Source: Chloroflexota bacterium (GTDB lineage Bacteria; Chloroflexota; Anaerolineae; Epilineales; SHYO01). From it: a DNA stretch of 42,665 bases. Positions 6,970 to 15,650 of the stretch are shown piece by piece (the stretch's first letter is position 1; every line of letters begins with the position of its first letter). The notes below the pieces were generated by a model. It was not told the origin of the DNA. It saw only the letters and a program-made list of their open reading frames with translations, and did not search any database. The stretch lies in contig SHYO01000011.1 in NCBI GenBank assembly GCA_009692745.1, positions 1-42,665 on the forward strand, given 5' to 3'. A program made the translations under genes and the position numbers.

Positions 6970-8598
6970 TCAAGGTAGGCAAATACAGGCAGGACCATTG
7001 CTGCCGAGTTTATAAAACTGGAACGTGAGATTATTGCTATCGGTGCGGCATATGTCCAGACATTGGTCATGCACAATTTTGTCCTCGGTAGGGTTCAACT
7101 GGGAGAACCAGCGTATAAAGGGATAGGCAGACCAGCTTTTATAAAAGGCGGAAAGTTTGGAATCTGCGAAAAGGTATTTGATGCCGTAAGGGTTCCAATT
7201 GTTGACCGGTGCTTCCGGGTAAGCAGCAATGTTTACCATATTATCATTGATATGCTCCTGTGCCACATAATCCTCCAATTGTCGTAGCACATGCAGGTCC
7301 GATTGGAAGACTTGCACGTACTCTGCCGCGTTCGTGCGCGACATCTGGATATACCCTATCAGAATAACACAGAGCAGAGCGAATATTGTCAGCCGGGCTA
7401 ATTTCCACGCGGCGAGGGCCTGGTCCAGCAGTAACCAGACGCCGGTGATCAGCAGGGGAGCCAGGTACATAACGCGCCAGGAAGGTGCGTTCTCCGCTAC
7501 GAGTAAGATGGTAAGGTAGGGAGTGGCAATGGCTGTGAGGATGCAGGCGACAGCTATGATGGCGCGCGAGAGTACTCGCGGTCGCCGCAGGCTATGGACA
7601 CTACTAGACCAGGCACGAAGCAGGACCAGGGGCAGCATCAGGATCAGGATCAGATGGGCGGCAGCCAACCAGAGCGGGTAAAACTCAGGCCAGGTCAGGA
7701 ATTGGCGATTGAGTTGCTCCAGGTAGAGAATTTTGTCGATGATATCATGGCTAAATTGGGCGCGACCGTAGCCATTGGTCAAAGCATATGAAATCAGGTA
7801 GCTGGTAGCGCTGCCGATCAGATAGGCGGAAAAGAGGACGATGCCCTCGCGGGTGAATGGAGTAGACTGCACTCCACGGATGGGCACGGTACTGTCTTTG
7901 AGGAAACTGAGGCCAACCAGAAATATCCAGATAATCAAGCCGGTAAAGATAGATACCTGGCAGGCAAACATGCCCAGCGTAATCAGCAGGATGCCGGCCA
8001 GAGCAGATAGCAGCGGGTGACGGGTATCGCGCCGAATCAGCCATAGTGCCAGCATACCTAAGAGGGCGGAGACAGGATAAATTAGGGCCGCCTGCCATAG
8101 GATGGCTTCGCCGTTGAAGGGCCAGACAAGGAAAGGTAGCAGCGCGAGGTAGGCAGTCCAGGAACGGGTCTGGCGCCAGAGGAGGTATCCGGCCACCAAA
8201 GCTGAAAGAATATGCAGCGCGCCCTGCAGCAGGCGGAGCAGGCGGTTAGCGAGGGTCTCGTTAGCGCGGTTATCGAATTGATAGCTTAAGACGAGAAGGG
8301 TCTGGAAGGGCCGGCCATGCTGGAGCGTATGAAGCATCATTTTATTGATACCTTGAACAGAGGCTACCTCATCGCCGAAGGCTAAATCGTCGACATACCA
8401 CCAGGCCTGGCCCAAGGCCGGCCCATTGCCCAGCAACCATATGGCGGTATAGAGCAGCAGGGCGCAGAGCAGAAGATGGCGCCGTAAGAACGGGCGCCGG
8501 CAAAAAGCGATGATACTTGCTACCAATGAGCTATGCTGAGTATACTCAGCCGGGATAGGTTCATGGGCGTCGATGACGTTTTTATCGAGGGAGTTCAT
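6970..8598 (-). CDS. Polytopic membrane protein, GtrII-like glucosyltransferase candidate
   Basis: The protein has around ten hydrophobic segments from residue 40 to 415 and a soluble C-terminal tail. An acidic motif YVDDLAFGDE (68-77) lies in the first outside loop, and NGEAILWQAALIYPVSALL follows later; both resemble the Glucos_trans_II family (PF14264), which transfers glucosyl groups from a lipid carrier at the outer face of the membrane. That assignment is tentative. The start overlaps the stop of the upstream gene by 17 bases, suggesting coupled translation. Two palindromes are read through: one gives EYTQ at residues 18-21, the other RVLSR near residue 340. Confidence 0.62.
   Translation of the reverse strand: MNSLDKNVIDAHEPIPAEYTQHSSLVASIIAFCRRPFLRRHLLLCALLLYTAIWLLGNGPALGQAWWYVDDLAFGDEVASVQGINKMMLHTLQHGRPFQTLLVLSYQFDNRANETLANRLLRLLQGALHILSALVAGYLLWRQTRSWTAYLALLPFLVWPFNGEAILWQAALIYPVSALLGMLALWLIRRDTRHPLLSALAGILLITLGMFACQVSIFTGLIIWIFLVGLSFLKDSTVPIRGVQSTPFTREGIVLFSAYLIGSATSYLISYALTNGYGRAQFSHDIIDKILYLEQLNRQFLTWPEFYPLWLAAAHLILILMLPLVLLRAWSSSVHSLRRPRVLSRAIIAVACILTAIATPYLTILLVAENAPSWRVMYLAPLLITGVWLLLDQALAAWKLARLTIFALLCVILIGYIQMSRTNAAEYVQVFQSDLHVLRQLEDYVAQEHINDNMVNIAAYPEAPVNNWNPYGIKYLFADSKLSAFYKSWSAYPFIRWFSQLNPTEDKIVHDQCLDICRTDSNNLTFQFYKLGSNGPACICLP
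7565..7580. repeat. Palindrome with CGCGAG arms inside membrane protein gene
   Basis: CGCGAGAGTACTCGCG. On the minus strand it is read in a different phase from other copies and gives RVLSR in a basic loop between two membrane segments. Confidence 0.85.
8535..8550. repeat. Perfect palindrome in membrane protein N-terminus
   Basis: GCTGAGTATACTCAGC, read on the minus strand as AEYTQ (residues 17-21), in the cytoplasmic N-terminal tail before the first membrane segment. Confidence 0.85.
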
Positions 8599-10699
8599 AA
8601 ACAGTCTCTGCTAAACGAAACCCTACGGACGATGGCTGAGTATACTCAGCGCTGAGTACCCTCAGCCGGTAAACGTAGATGGGGTGATCAAATTTCCAAA
8701 AGGGAGGCGGATAGGGATCTCTCGTCTGGCCAATAAGAGAGGATTGCCAATGGGTTTGATGGGCGACAATAGCCTGATAGCCGGGTGGTAGTAGCGGAGC
8801 TGGCAGGGGACTATGCTGGCTGACCACATATACCGCCTGGCCCGCCTGCTCATATTCGGCGACGGCTCGAGCCAGGAGATTGGGATCAGGGGTATCGCTT
8901 TTTAAGAGAACGGCGGGTTGCCCATATAAGGAATAGAGCGGGGCGGCTAACCAGCCAACCCAGGAATCGGCGTCCTGTGGTTCGAAAAGGAAGACGGATT
9001 GGCCGGGAAGCTGGCGGTGGAATTCTTCGATAAAGGCCAGGCTGCCGGCAGCTTCATGTTGCCGGATGATGGGCCAACTTAGCAGCAGCATCCAGAGCAG
9101 TGTCGCGGCGCCCAGCCCCGTTTGTATCCAGCGGCCAAAAGTGCGACCGGCCTGTCGACCGGGCCAGGTGGCGGTGAGGGCTGCGCCGCAGCTTAAGGCC
9201 ATCAGAGGGAGTACGTCGCTGAGCAGGCGGCGCAAGGCTACAGGATAGACGGGAGCAGTGGTATAGCGGAAGAAGTAAACGGCCGATAGGAGTAATAAGC
9301 TGGCGCAAAGCAGGAATTGCGCCCGGTCGACTCCGCGCCAGAGCAGCCAGACGATTCCGGCAGCCGCTAACCAGAAGAAGAGCGGGGAGAGGTACAGGCT
9401 GCTAAACCAGATGATCTCCTGGTAATCCCGATACGTTCCGGCCTCTCGCCAAGGGTTGGGAAGAGTGGCCCAGAGAATGGCGAATCCCATGAGGACGAAT
9501 AGGCAGAGATATATAACCGGCGCGACCCTGCGTAGCACTACCATAATAGGAAAGCGCCAGATCCAGAAAACTGGCACGCTGAAGAGCAAACCGAAGATAA
9601 GGACTAAAAATAGAGGTGTGAACCAGGTCCACCGGCCGGCATACATTTCGTAGGTGGCGCCGACATAGGGCCAGTTTGTGCCCAGGAAGGCTAATATCCC
9701 TAGAACAGGGAGGCTAAGTGCCAGGAATCCCAGGCTGCGTCGGTCCCGTTCCAGGGTGGCCAGGATCAACAATAACCCGGCGCTGCCCATCAGTAATATA
9801 GCGTCCAGCCGCGCGGCCCAGGTGGTGACCCAAAAGAAAAAAGCCAGGATCAGCCAAAAGGGCTTCTTTTCCGTGATCCATAACAGGGCGAAGTAGAAAC
9901 CGGCCCAGGTGAAGAATTGGCCGAAGATCTCGGCGTACGGCGCCCGGCCGAAGTAGATCTGGGGATAACTGAGGCCGAGCAAAAGGGTAGCCCAGAAGGC
10001 AGCCTGCCAGTGGAAAGCGCGCGAACCAACGACATAGATAAGGATCAGGCTGAGAATGGCGAAAATGCCGGTAGCATAGAGAGCCAGGCGCATACCTGCG
10101 AGAGCTATGAGAAAGGCAAACCAGGATTCGACTAGGGGAGGCCGGCTGGATTCCAGGACCAGGTGGTCGGGATCGGTGAGATAATAAGCGCCGTAGACCA
10201 GACCCTTATAGGAATATAATTTGATCCAGTCCAGTTGCTCCAGCGCAGAAACATAAAAGAGCTGGCTTGGCGCGGCGGAAAGGGGCGCTAGCGGTTGGTA
10301 GGTGGTGGAGAGGCCACCGGTACGGCTGATCAGGGCGCCGGTATTGGGATAAATGGCAGCATCGCCGAAGAGGGGCACATGTTCGGCCGGCGGCATGTAA
10401 AGAAAGAGACCGGCAATCAAGATCCCGGCAATGACCAATTGATCGCGGCGCGGTGCGTTCCACCAGGCAATGAGGGCGGCTAGCAAGGACAAGAGCAGGA
10501 TGGGCAGGGCCGTTGGCCAGAGAAAGAAGCGATCTGTCCAGGCCAGGAGGATCAGCATCCAGGTTAAGATGCCCAGCAGGCACAGAGCTGACCGCCCTGG
10601 CTGGGCCAGGCTTAGGCTGAGCAGGTGGCGCAGCATGGATATACCGGGCGAGTGGTAGTTGGATAAATAAGGCCACAATTTGAAAAATTGTGCCACCAT
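8582..10699 (-). CDS. Polytopic membrane protein, GT-C type glycosyltransferase candidate
   Basis: The 705-residue protein has a dozen or so membrane segments and a large outside loop after the second or third of them (LFGDAAIYPNTGALI), the organisation of GT-C enzymes such as the ArnT/PMT group that use polyprenyl-linked sugars. The acidic residue in FGDAAIYP could be the catalytic base; this is inference. The C-terminal soluble part is about 100 residues, and its last 30 residues include RVLSAEYTQPS, encoded by two adjoining palindromes. The ATG at 10699 has no obvious Shine-Dalgarno; MLRHLLS at 10636 is an alternative. It lies 13 bases after the upstream GT4 gene. Confidence 0.62.
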   Translation of the reverse strand: MVAQFFKLWPYLSNYHSPGISMLRHLLSLSLAQPGRSALCLLGILTWMLILLAWTDRFFLWPTALPILLLSLLAALIAWWNAPRRDQLVIAGILIAGLFLYMPPAEHVPLFGDAAIYPNTGALISRTGGLSTTYQPLAPLSAAPSQLFYVSALEQLDWIKLYSYKGLVYGAYYLTDPDHLVLESSRPPLVESWFAFLIALAGMRLALYATGIFAILSLILIYVVGSRAFHWQAAFWATLLLGLSYPQIYFGRAPYAEIFGQFFTWAGFYFALLWITEKKPFWLILAFFFWVTTWAARLDAILLMGSAGLLLILATLERDRRSLGFLALSLPVLGILAFLGTNWPYVGATYEMYAGRWTWFTPLFLVLIFGLLFSVPVFWIWRFPIMVVLRRVAPVIYLCLFVLMGFAILWATLPNPWREAGTYRDYQEIIWFSSLYLSPLFFWLAAAGIVWLLWRGVDRAQFLLCASLLLLSAVYFFRYTTAPVYPVALRRLLSDVLPLMALSCGAALTATWPGRQAGRTFGRWIQTGLGAATLLWMLLLSWPIIRQHEAAGSLAFIEEFHRQLPGQSVFLFEPQDADSWVGWLAAPLYSLYGQPAVLLKSDTPDPNLLARAVAEYEQAGQAVYVVSQHSPLPAPLLPPGYQAIVAHQTHWQSSLIGQTRDPYPPPFWKFDHPIYVYRLRVLSAEYTQPSSVGFRLAETVYELPR
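8635..8666. repeat. Two abutting palindromes near the end of a membrane protein gene
   Basis: GCTGAGTATACTCAGC (8635-8650) is followed directly by GCTGAGTACCCTCAGC (8651-8666). On the minus strand they encode RVLSAEYTQ close to the C-terminus. Confidence 0.9.
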
Positions 10700-10712
10700 C
10701 GCGACGCATGGT

Positions 10713-12011
10713 TCATGAGTCGGCCGTCAGAACAGGCGCCGTTAGTATTATTGGACGATTAGGGCGGTGATTTTCCACAATAGCGTAGTAGATCTCTTCT
10801 AAGCGGTCTATATAGCGGTCAAAGCTCCAGCGTTGCCGGACTTCCTGGGCACCCTGATGGCCGAGGCGGCAGTAAAGCTCTGGGTCGTGCATTAGCCGGA
10901 CAATGGCATCTGCCAGGACCTGGGGCTGGTTAGGGGCGACCAGGAGACCGGTTTGCAGGTCATGGATGGCCTCAGGGGTGCCACCTGCTGTGGTGGCAAT
11001 AGTGGGTAGCCCGGCGGATAGAGCTTCCAGGAGACCGCCGGAAAAGGGCTCATCCCAGATAGAGCAGAAGAGGAAGGCGTCGTGACGTTGAAATTCCTGG
11101 GCCAGTTGCTGGCGGCTGATAAAACCATTCAAGTGAACCCGGTCGCCGATCTGCCGTTCGCGGATGAGACCTTGTAGATATGCAACGAAGCTTTCGGCGC
11201 CGCTGCCATAGATATCCAGGGTGATGGCCGGTAATTCGGGCAAAAACCGAAGCAGATGAATGGCTTCGATGGCTACCTGGGGCCCCTTACCGGCCCACAA
11301 TTGCCCGGCAAAGATCAGTCGCCAGGGGCGACCGCGCGGATATTCTGGTACGCGGGTCGGAAATTGGGTCACCGGTACGCCCAGGTAGGTGGCCTTACTT
11401 TGGGCAGCCGGAAAACCGGCGCGGATATGCAGACCACGGATAAATTCCGAAACTGCTAAAATGTAATCCGGGCGGGCAAAATGGTTCAATGGCGGCTGGA
11501 TAAAGTTTTTAATTATCTTTAGGCCCCAGGCATGCCAGCGCCGTTTGGCCGGAACGAGATCGCCGAGATTCTTTAAGCTATAGAGCAACCATTTATCCGC
11601 CGGATGGGCAATAACGGGCCAGGGTCCCGAGCGGCGGGCCGCTACCAGGGGCGACATGGAGGCGCTATACAGGTTCCAGGCGATGACGGCGTCCGGCCGG
11701 ATTTGGTCAAGGGTCTGATAGACGCCCTGATAGCTGCGCGGGCTATAAAGGTGCCATTTGAACATCCGCTCTGCCGTGAGGGGCAGATTGCCGAGGAAGT
11801 AATCCTGTTTGCGATCCAGGTCCAGGTCGAGGACACCGTGGGAGAAGCCGTCGCGGGGCAGGTTTTGCCCGTACCCGGTCAGGATATGGACCCTATGGCC
11901 GCGGGCCCGCAAAGCCTCGGTAACGTCGCGGGCCAAGATTTCATTGCCCCCGACGATGTAGGGCGGGTAGAGGTTGACGATGAGAGCGATGTTTAGCGGT
12001 TGACGATTCAT
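10713..12011 (-). CDS. GT4-family glycosyltransferase
   Basis: The GT-B fold is supported by the N-terminal LNIALIVNLYPPYIVGGNE, a glycine-rich first domain, and the C-terminal EPFSGGLLEALSAGLP segment with the E-x7-E arrangement that binds the nucleotide sugar. It likely acts in assembly of the exported polysaccharide; the sugar is unknown. The ATG at 12011 overlaps the stop of the upstream gene as ATGA, the coupled junction seen repeatedly in this operon; the longer open frame to 12083 has no support. Product length is 432 residues, normal for the family. Confidence 0.9.
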   Translation of the reverse strand: MNRQPLNIALIVNLYPPYIVGGNEILARDVTEALRARGHRVHILTGYGQNLPRDGFSHGVLDLDLDRKQDYFLGNLPLTAERMFKWHLYSPRSYQGVYQTLDQIRPDAVIAWNLYSASMSPLVAARRSGPWPVIAHPADKWLLYSLKNLGDLVPAKRRWHAWGLKIIKNFIQPPLNHFARPDYILAVSEFIRGLHIRAGFPAAQSKATYLGVPVTQFPTRVPEYPRGRPWRLIFAGQLWAGKGPQVAIEAIHLLRFLPELPAITLDIYGSGAESFVAYLQGLIRERQIGDRVHLNGFISRQQLAQEFQRHDAFLFCSIWDEPFSGGLLEALSAGLPTIATTAGGTPEAIHDLQTGLLVAPNQPQVLADAIVRLMHDPELYCRLGHQGAQEVRQRWSFDRYIDRLEEIYYAIVENHRPNRPIILTAPVLTADS

Positions 12012-13219
12012 GCGGTCTCTGCCTGGCCTCCTGTTTGGACCTGGTGGCAGAAGGCGGCAAAGTCCTGGCCAAAGCGGCGCCAACTATAGTGCTGCTGCAC
12101 AAAGCTGTAGGCGTTGGCGGCCAAGACCCGTTGCAGCTCTAAATTCTGTAAGAGCATGGCCGTTTTTTGGGCAAAAGCGGCCGGTGTGCCGGCCAGAAGC
12201 AAATGTTCTCCATCTACGGCGGCGATGCCTTCGGCGCCTACAGAGGTGGAGACCACAGGCAGAGCCGAGGCCATGGCTTCGATAATTTTGAGGCGTGTGC
12301 CCCCTCCCAGGCGTAGAGGTACGGCCAGGAGCCAACTGCGGGCTATGTAGGGGCGCACATCGGTAACACTGCCGGTGATGGTGACCCCGGGCAGGTGGCC
12401 CAAAGCTACAATTTCCGCCGGAGGTTGGTGGCCGACGATCAAAATTTTGATATTGGGTACTGCCTGGGATAGAGGTCCATAGATCTCTTGGAAGAAATAA
12501 AGTACAGCATCGATGTTAGGATGGTAATGCATGGTGCCCATGAGCAAGACGGTTGGATCGGGATCCGGCTGGCGTTGCGGTGTAAAGTAAGCCAGGTCGG
12601 CGCCGTTGGGTACCACAGCAATAGGAAGGTTACGTTTGTGTTGGGAACGGGCTACCTGGCCGTCAGCGGCCGAACAGACGACAGCGCCTTGGAAATAGGG
12701 CATGCTCTCTTGTTCGAAAAGCTGCAAACGGCGGGATTCGAGCCAATCAAGGAATTTGGTTTCCCCCCAGGGACGAGCCTGGGCCATCTCCCGGTAATGA
12801 AGATGGTCTATCTTTTGACGCATGATGCATCCCGGCAATTTCCCCTGCGCCACGTGGGGCAGCGCGTAAGGAGCCATAGAGATCTCGTCGCAGATTAGCA
12901 GGTCGTAGGGCACCCGGCTTAGGCAGGAATCGATATATGCCAGGCTGGCCCGGGTCTGAAAATATTGTACGGAGCGGGGCAACGGGCCTAGCACGGTTTG
13001 AAAGCTGGCCCACCGGCCAGCCTGAGGGACCAGGGGGATCAGATTTACCTGGTGGCAGATCTGGGCTAAAGGGCCAGGGTCGGGCTCTGGGCCGTAATAT
13101 ACGGTAAAGAGATCTACCTGAGCTTCGCAGGCTAACCCTTTTAATAAATAGAAAGAGCGCAGCTTGCCGCCGGTATCTGCCGGCCAGGGCAGGTATGGGG
13201 TGATATAAGCCACTCTCAT
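12008..13219 (-). CDS. GT4-family glycosyltransferase
   Basis: The protein begins MRVAYITPYLPWPADTGGK, as in glycosyltransferases that are often grouped with exopolysaccharide clusters, and ends with the donor-binding motif LGGGTRLKIIEAMASALPVV. The middle contains VVPNGADLAYF and the LLMGTMHYHPNIDA strand that open the second Rossmann domain. The length of 403 residues is normal. Start and stop overlap both neighbours by four bases (ATGA), so it is probably translated with the methyltransferase before it and the GT4 after it. Confidence 0.9.
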   Translation of the reverse strand: MRVAYITPYLPWPADTGGKLRSFYLLKGLACEAQVDLFTVYYGPEPDPGPLAQICHQVNLIPLVPQAGRWASFQTVLGPLPRSVQYFQTRASLAYIDSCLSRVPYDLLICDEISMAPYALPHVAQGKLPGCIMRQKIDHLHYREMAQARPWGETKFLDWLESRRLQLFEQESMPYFQGAVVCSAADGQVARSQHKRNLPIAVVPNGADLAYFTPQRQPDPDPTVLLMGTMHYHPNIDAVLYFFQEIYGPLSQAVPNIKILIVGHQPPAEIVALGHLPGVTITGSVTDVRPYIARSWLLAVPLRLGGGTRLKIIEAMASALPVVSTSVGAEGIAAVDGEHLLLAGTPAAFAQKTAMLLQNLELQRVLAANAYSFVQQHYSWRRFGQDFAAFCHQVQTGGQAETA

Positions 13220-14280
13220 GCCGAGGCGTGCTCCTGGATTAATCGGTGAACCGCGGCGTCCTGTAACCTCTCGGGTTTGTATCCATAGACAAAGACTTCG
13301 CGAGATGGGTGGAAAAAGCGGTACGCGCGCTCAAGTCCGTTGATGCGCTCTTCCAATCTCGGGAGGTGCAGAGCCAGGGTGCGCTGGCGTTCTCTTTCTC
13401 GTTGTTGTTGATTAAATTCGTCGATGATCGAACGGTGGAGATCGGTTAAATAGCTTTGTTGTTGTCTGATCTCCTCGCGCCAGATATCGGTGAACGGCCC
13501 GAAAAATTTATTAAAGAGATAATGAGCTATACGATACCCAAGACGGTCCTTGAAAGGTGCATCCGCCGGCGGGGCCGGAAGGTGAGACAGTGCTTCCGGC
13601 ACGGCAGGTAATTCTGGAGGGGAGTACGGCCGGGTTTTCCAATCTAAGAGATGGCCTGTGAATTCGTCTGTGAATTCAGGTAATGGGGAAGGCGTTTCCA
13701 GGAGTTTATCGACACCCTCCCAGCGGGCCGCTTCGTTTTCGGCGCTGTGGATATCGGAGAAGCCGGCATCCTGAAAGAAGAATTCCAATAATTGGCGATT
13801 GTACAGGCGGACGTGGGTGGGGTCGCGCCAAAACTCATAGAATTGCACCACAGCAGATTCGGGATTGGGAACACCAATGAGCAACATCCCTCCCGGACGT
13901 AAAGCCTGAAAGGCAGTATGGATCAGCCGGGCCACCTGATCCGGCGACAAATGCTCCATAACATTGCTGGAAAAGATGGCATCAAAAGGTATTTCCTGTT
14001 GTGGCAGCCATTCCAGCACATCGGCGTGGTAGACTTCGAGTCCATTACTAAGGCAGGTCTGAACCATGGTGGGATCGATATCCGCACCTACTGCCTGGTG
14101 CCCGGCAGATTGTAGTAATTGCAGAAATTCCCCATGGCCACAACCGATATCCAGGATGCGATGAAAATCCTGGAAATAAGGGAGATATACCCCCAGGACC
14201 TGGTGTAGGAAGGCGGTGCTGCTGTAATCGGCGCCGCGGAGATATTCATAATAACGGCTTTCTAAATTTGATGTGGTCAT
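13216..14280 (-). CDS. SAM-dependent methyltransferase with C-terminal coiled coil
   Basis: A class I methyltransferase: motif I is ILDIGCGHGEF (residues 42-52), followed by GADIDP and FDAIFSSNVMEHL, and RPGGMLLIGVPN marks the late strand. After residue 230 the protein continues with a Gln/Arg-rich helical segment (RQQQSYLTDLHRSI and QQQRERERQRT) that may form a coiled coil. In this position it may methylate a glycan, possibly capping its non-reducing end before export through the neighbouring Wzm/Wzt transporter; this is inference from context. The ATG at 14280 overlaps the transporter ATPase stop as ATGA; a farther upstream start at 14298 is less likely. Confidence 0.87.
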   Translation of the reverse strand: MTTSNLESRYYEYLRGADYSSTAFLHQVLGVYLPYFQDFHRILDIGCGHGEFLQLLQSAGHQAVGADIDPTMVQTCLSNGLEVYHADVLEWLPQQEIPFDAIFSSNVMEHLSPDQVARLIHTAFQALRPGGMLLIGVPNPESAVVQFYEFWRDPTHVRLYNRQLLEFFFQDAGFSDIHSAENEAARWEGVDKLLETPSPLPEFTDEFTGHLLDWKTRPYSPPELPAVPEALSHLPAPPADAPFKDRLGYRIAHYLFNKFFGPFTDIWREEIRQQQSYLTDLHRSIIDEFNQQQRERERQRTLALHLPRLEERINGLERAYRFFHPSREVFVYGYKPERLQDAAVHRLIQEHASA

Positions 14281-15650
14281 AGTGGATGATGTTCCCACCG
14301 GCCGGGCATGACGATATCTCCATGAACTTCAGTGGGGGAAATAACCTGGAATTCATAAAGCCACTCATGAAAGTCACTGGGTGTACGCCAGAAGGGTGGG
14401 TCCGGCTCCGGATATACGGCAGCCGAAAGGTAGTAGCGACCAGCCGTCAGAGCTAAACCCGCTACCTCCACCCGCAGCGTACCCCGTCCTGGCCCGGGGA
14501 TTGGCTCTATCGGATGATCGAGGGTATTAGAGGCCCACAGATAATGGCCATCCATTTTATGTATCAGGAGGCTGAAGATAGGTTCTACCACGGCGCTTTT
14601 GCATTGGTAGGCGATTTCGATAGTAACCGGTTGCATCGGGCGGAAGGACCAGGTGGCGATGCCGCGGCGTGTCGCCGGATCGTCAGCATACATCTGGACA
14701 TGTTCAATCGTGATAGGACCTCGTCCCCACCGCCGGGGAGCCGGTTCTGATACCTCCGGCGCCAAAGTTTCGGATTGTCCGCCAACCGTGGTGGAGTTTT
14801 GCTCTGCCAGCTCCTCTGCTGTGTGAGCATTTTCCTCCAGCAAGTACTGGGCTTGTTCATCGGCAACTGAACCCAGATACCTGCGGACGACGCCGGCCAT
14901 AGGACCAAGTTCCTGTACCTGGCTTCCCTCAAGCCAAATACCGCGATCGCAGAGATCGGTCAGTTGTTTCAAGCTGTGGGAGACAATCAGGATGGTTTTG
15001 TTACGGGCTTTGAGGCGCCGGATAGCGTCCAGGCAACGGATTTGGAAGCTTTCATCTCCCACAGCCAGGACTTCATCTACCAGGAGAATGTCCGGCTGGG
15101 TGTGAATGGCGATGGCAAAGCCCAGGCGCATATACATACCTGAAGAATAATGCTTGACCGGCATATCGATAAAGCGTTCTAACTCGGCAAAATCGACGAT
15201 TTCAGCGAGATGGCGGCGCATCTCTGTGCGGCTCAGACCAAGGATGGAACCGTTGAGGAAGATATTCTCCCGGCCGGTGAGGTCCGGGTGGAAGCCGGCT
15301 CCCAATTCCAGCAGAGCGGAGACGCGGCCATGCACCCCGATGATACCGCTGGTGGGCTGCACAATGCGAGCAATGAGCTTGAGGATAGTGCTTTTGCCGG
15401 AGCCGTTAGCCCCGATCAGCCCTATGGTTTCGCCTGGTTGAATTGAAAAACTCACGTTGCGCAAGGCCCAGAATTCCCTTTCAAGATCGTGTAGATCCTG
15501 CTCTTTAGTAGGCGGAGAAGAACGGAAGGCAGACACTAACAATTCCTGAAAAGAGCGGGGGCGGCCTGGCTGAAGGAGATAGCGCTTAGATACAGTATCA
15601 AATTCGATAATGGGGGACCCCTTGGAGGCGCCAACGTGAGATACTGTCAC
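14277..15650 (-). CDS. wzt: Polysaccharide ABC exporter ATP-binding protein (Wzt type)
   Basis: The ATPase drives export of a lipid-linked polysaccharide. Walker A is GANGSGKST (80-88), the signature region reads HYSSGMYMRLGFAIA (167-181), Walker B is ILLVDE (188-193), and the switch His is in IVSHS (222-226). ELGAGFHPDLTGREN is typical of the polysaccharide/polyol subgroup. A C-terminal extension (about 300-455) resembles the carbohydrate-binding domain of Wzt proteins, which recognises the end of the glycan. This supports an ABC-dependent rather than Wzx-type export route. GTG start at 15650 overlaps the permease stop as GTGA. Confidence 0.95.
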   Translation of the reverse strand: MTVSHVGASKGSPIIEFDTVSKRYLLQPGRPRSFQELLVSAFRSSPPTKEQDLHDLEREFWALRNVSFSIQPGETIGLIGANGSGKSTILKLIARIVQPTSGIIGVHGRVSALLELGAGFHPDLTGRENIFLNGSILGLSRTEMRRHLAEIVDFAELERFIDMPVKHYSSGMYMRLGFAIAIHTQPDILLVDEVLAVGDESFQIRCLDAIRRLKARNKTILIVSHSLKQLTDLCDRGIWLEGSQVQELGPMAGVVRRYLGSVADEQAQYLLEENAHTAEELAEQNSTTVGGQSETLAPEVSEPAPRRWGRGPITIEHVQMYADDPATRRGIATWSFRPMQPVTIEIAYQCKSAVVEPIFSLLIHKMDGHYLWASNTLDHPIEPIPGPGRGTLRVEVAGLALTAGRYYLSAAVYPEPDPPFWRTPSDFHEWLYEFQVISPTEVHGDIVMPGRWEHHPL

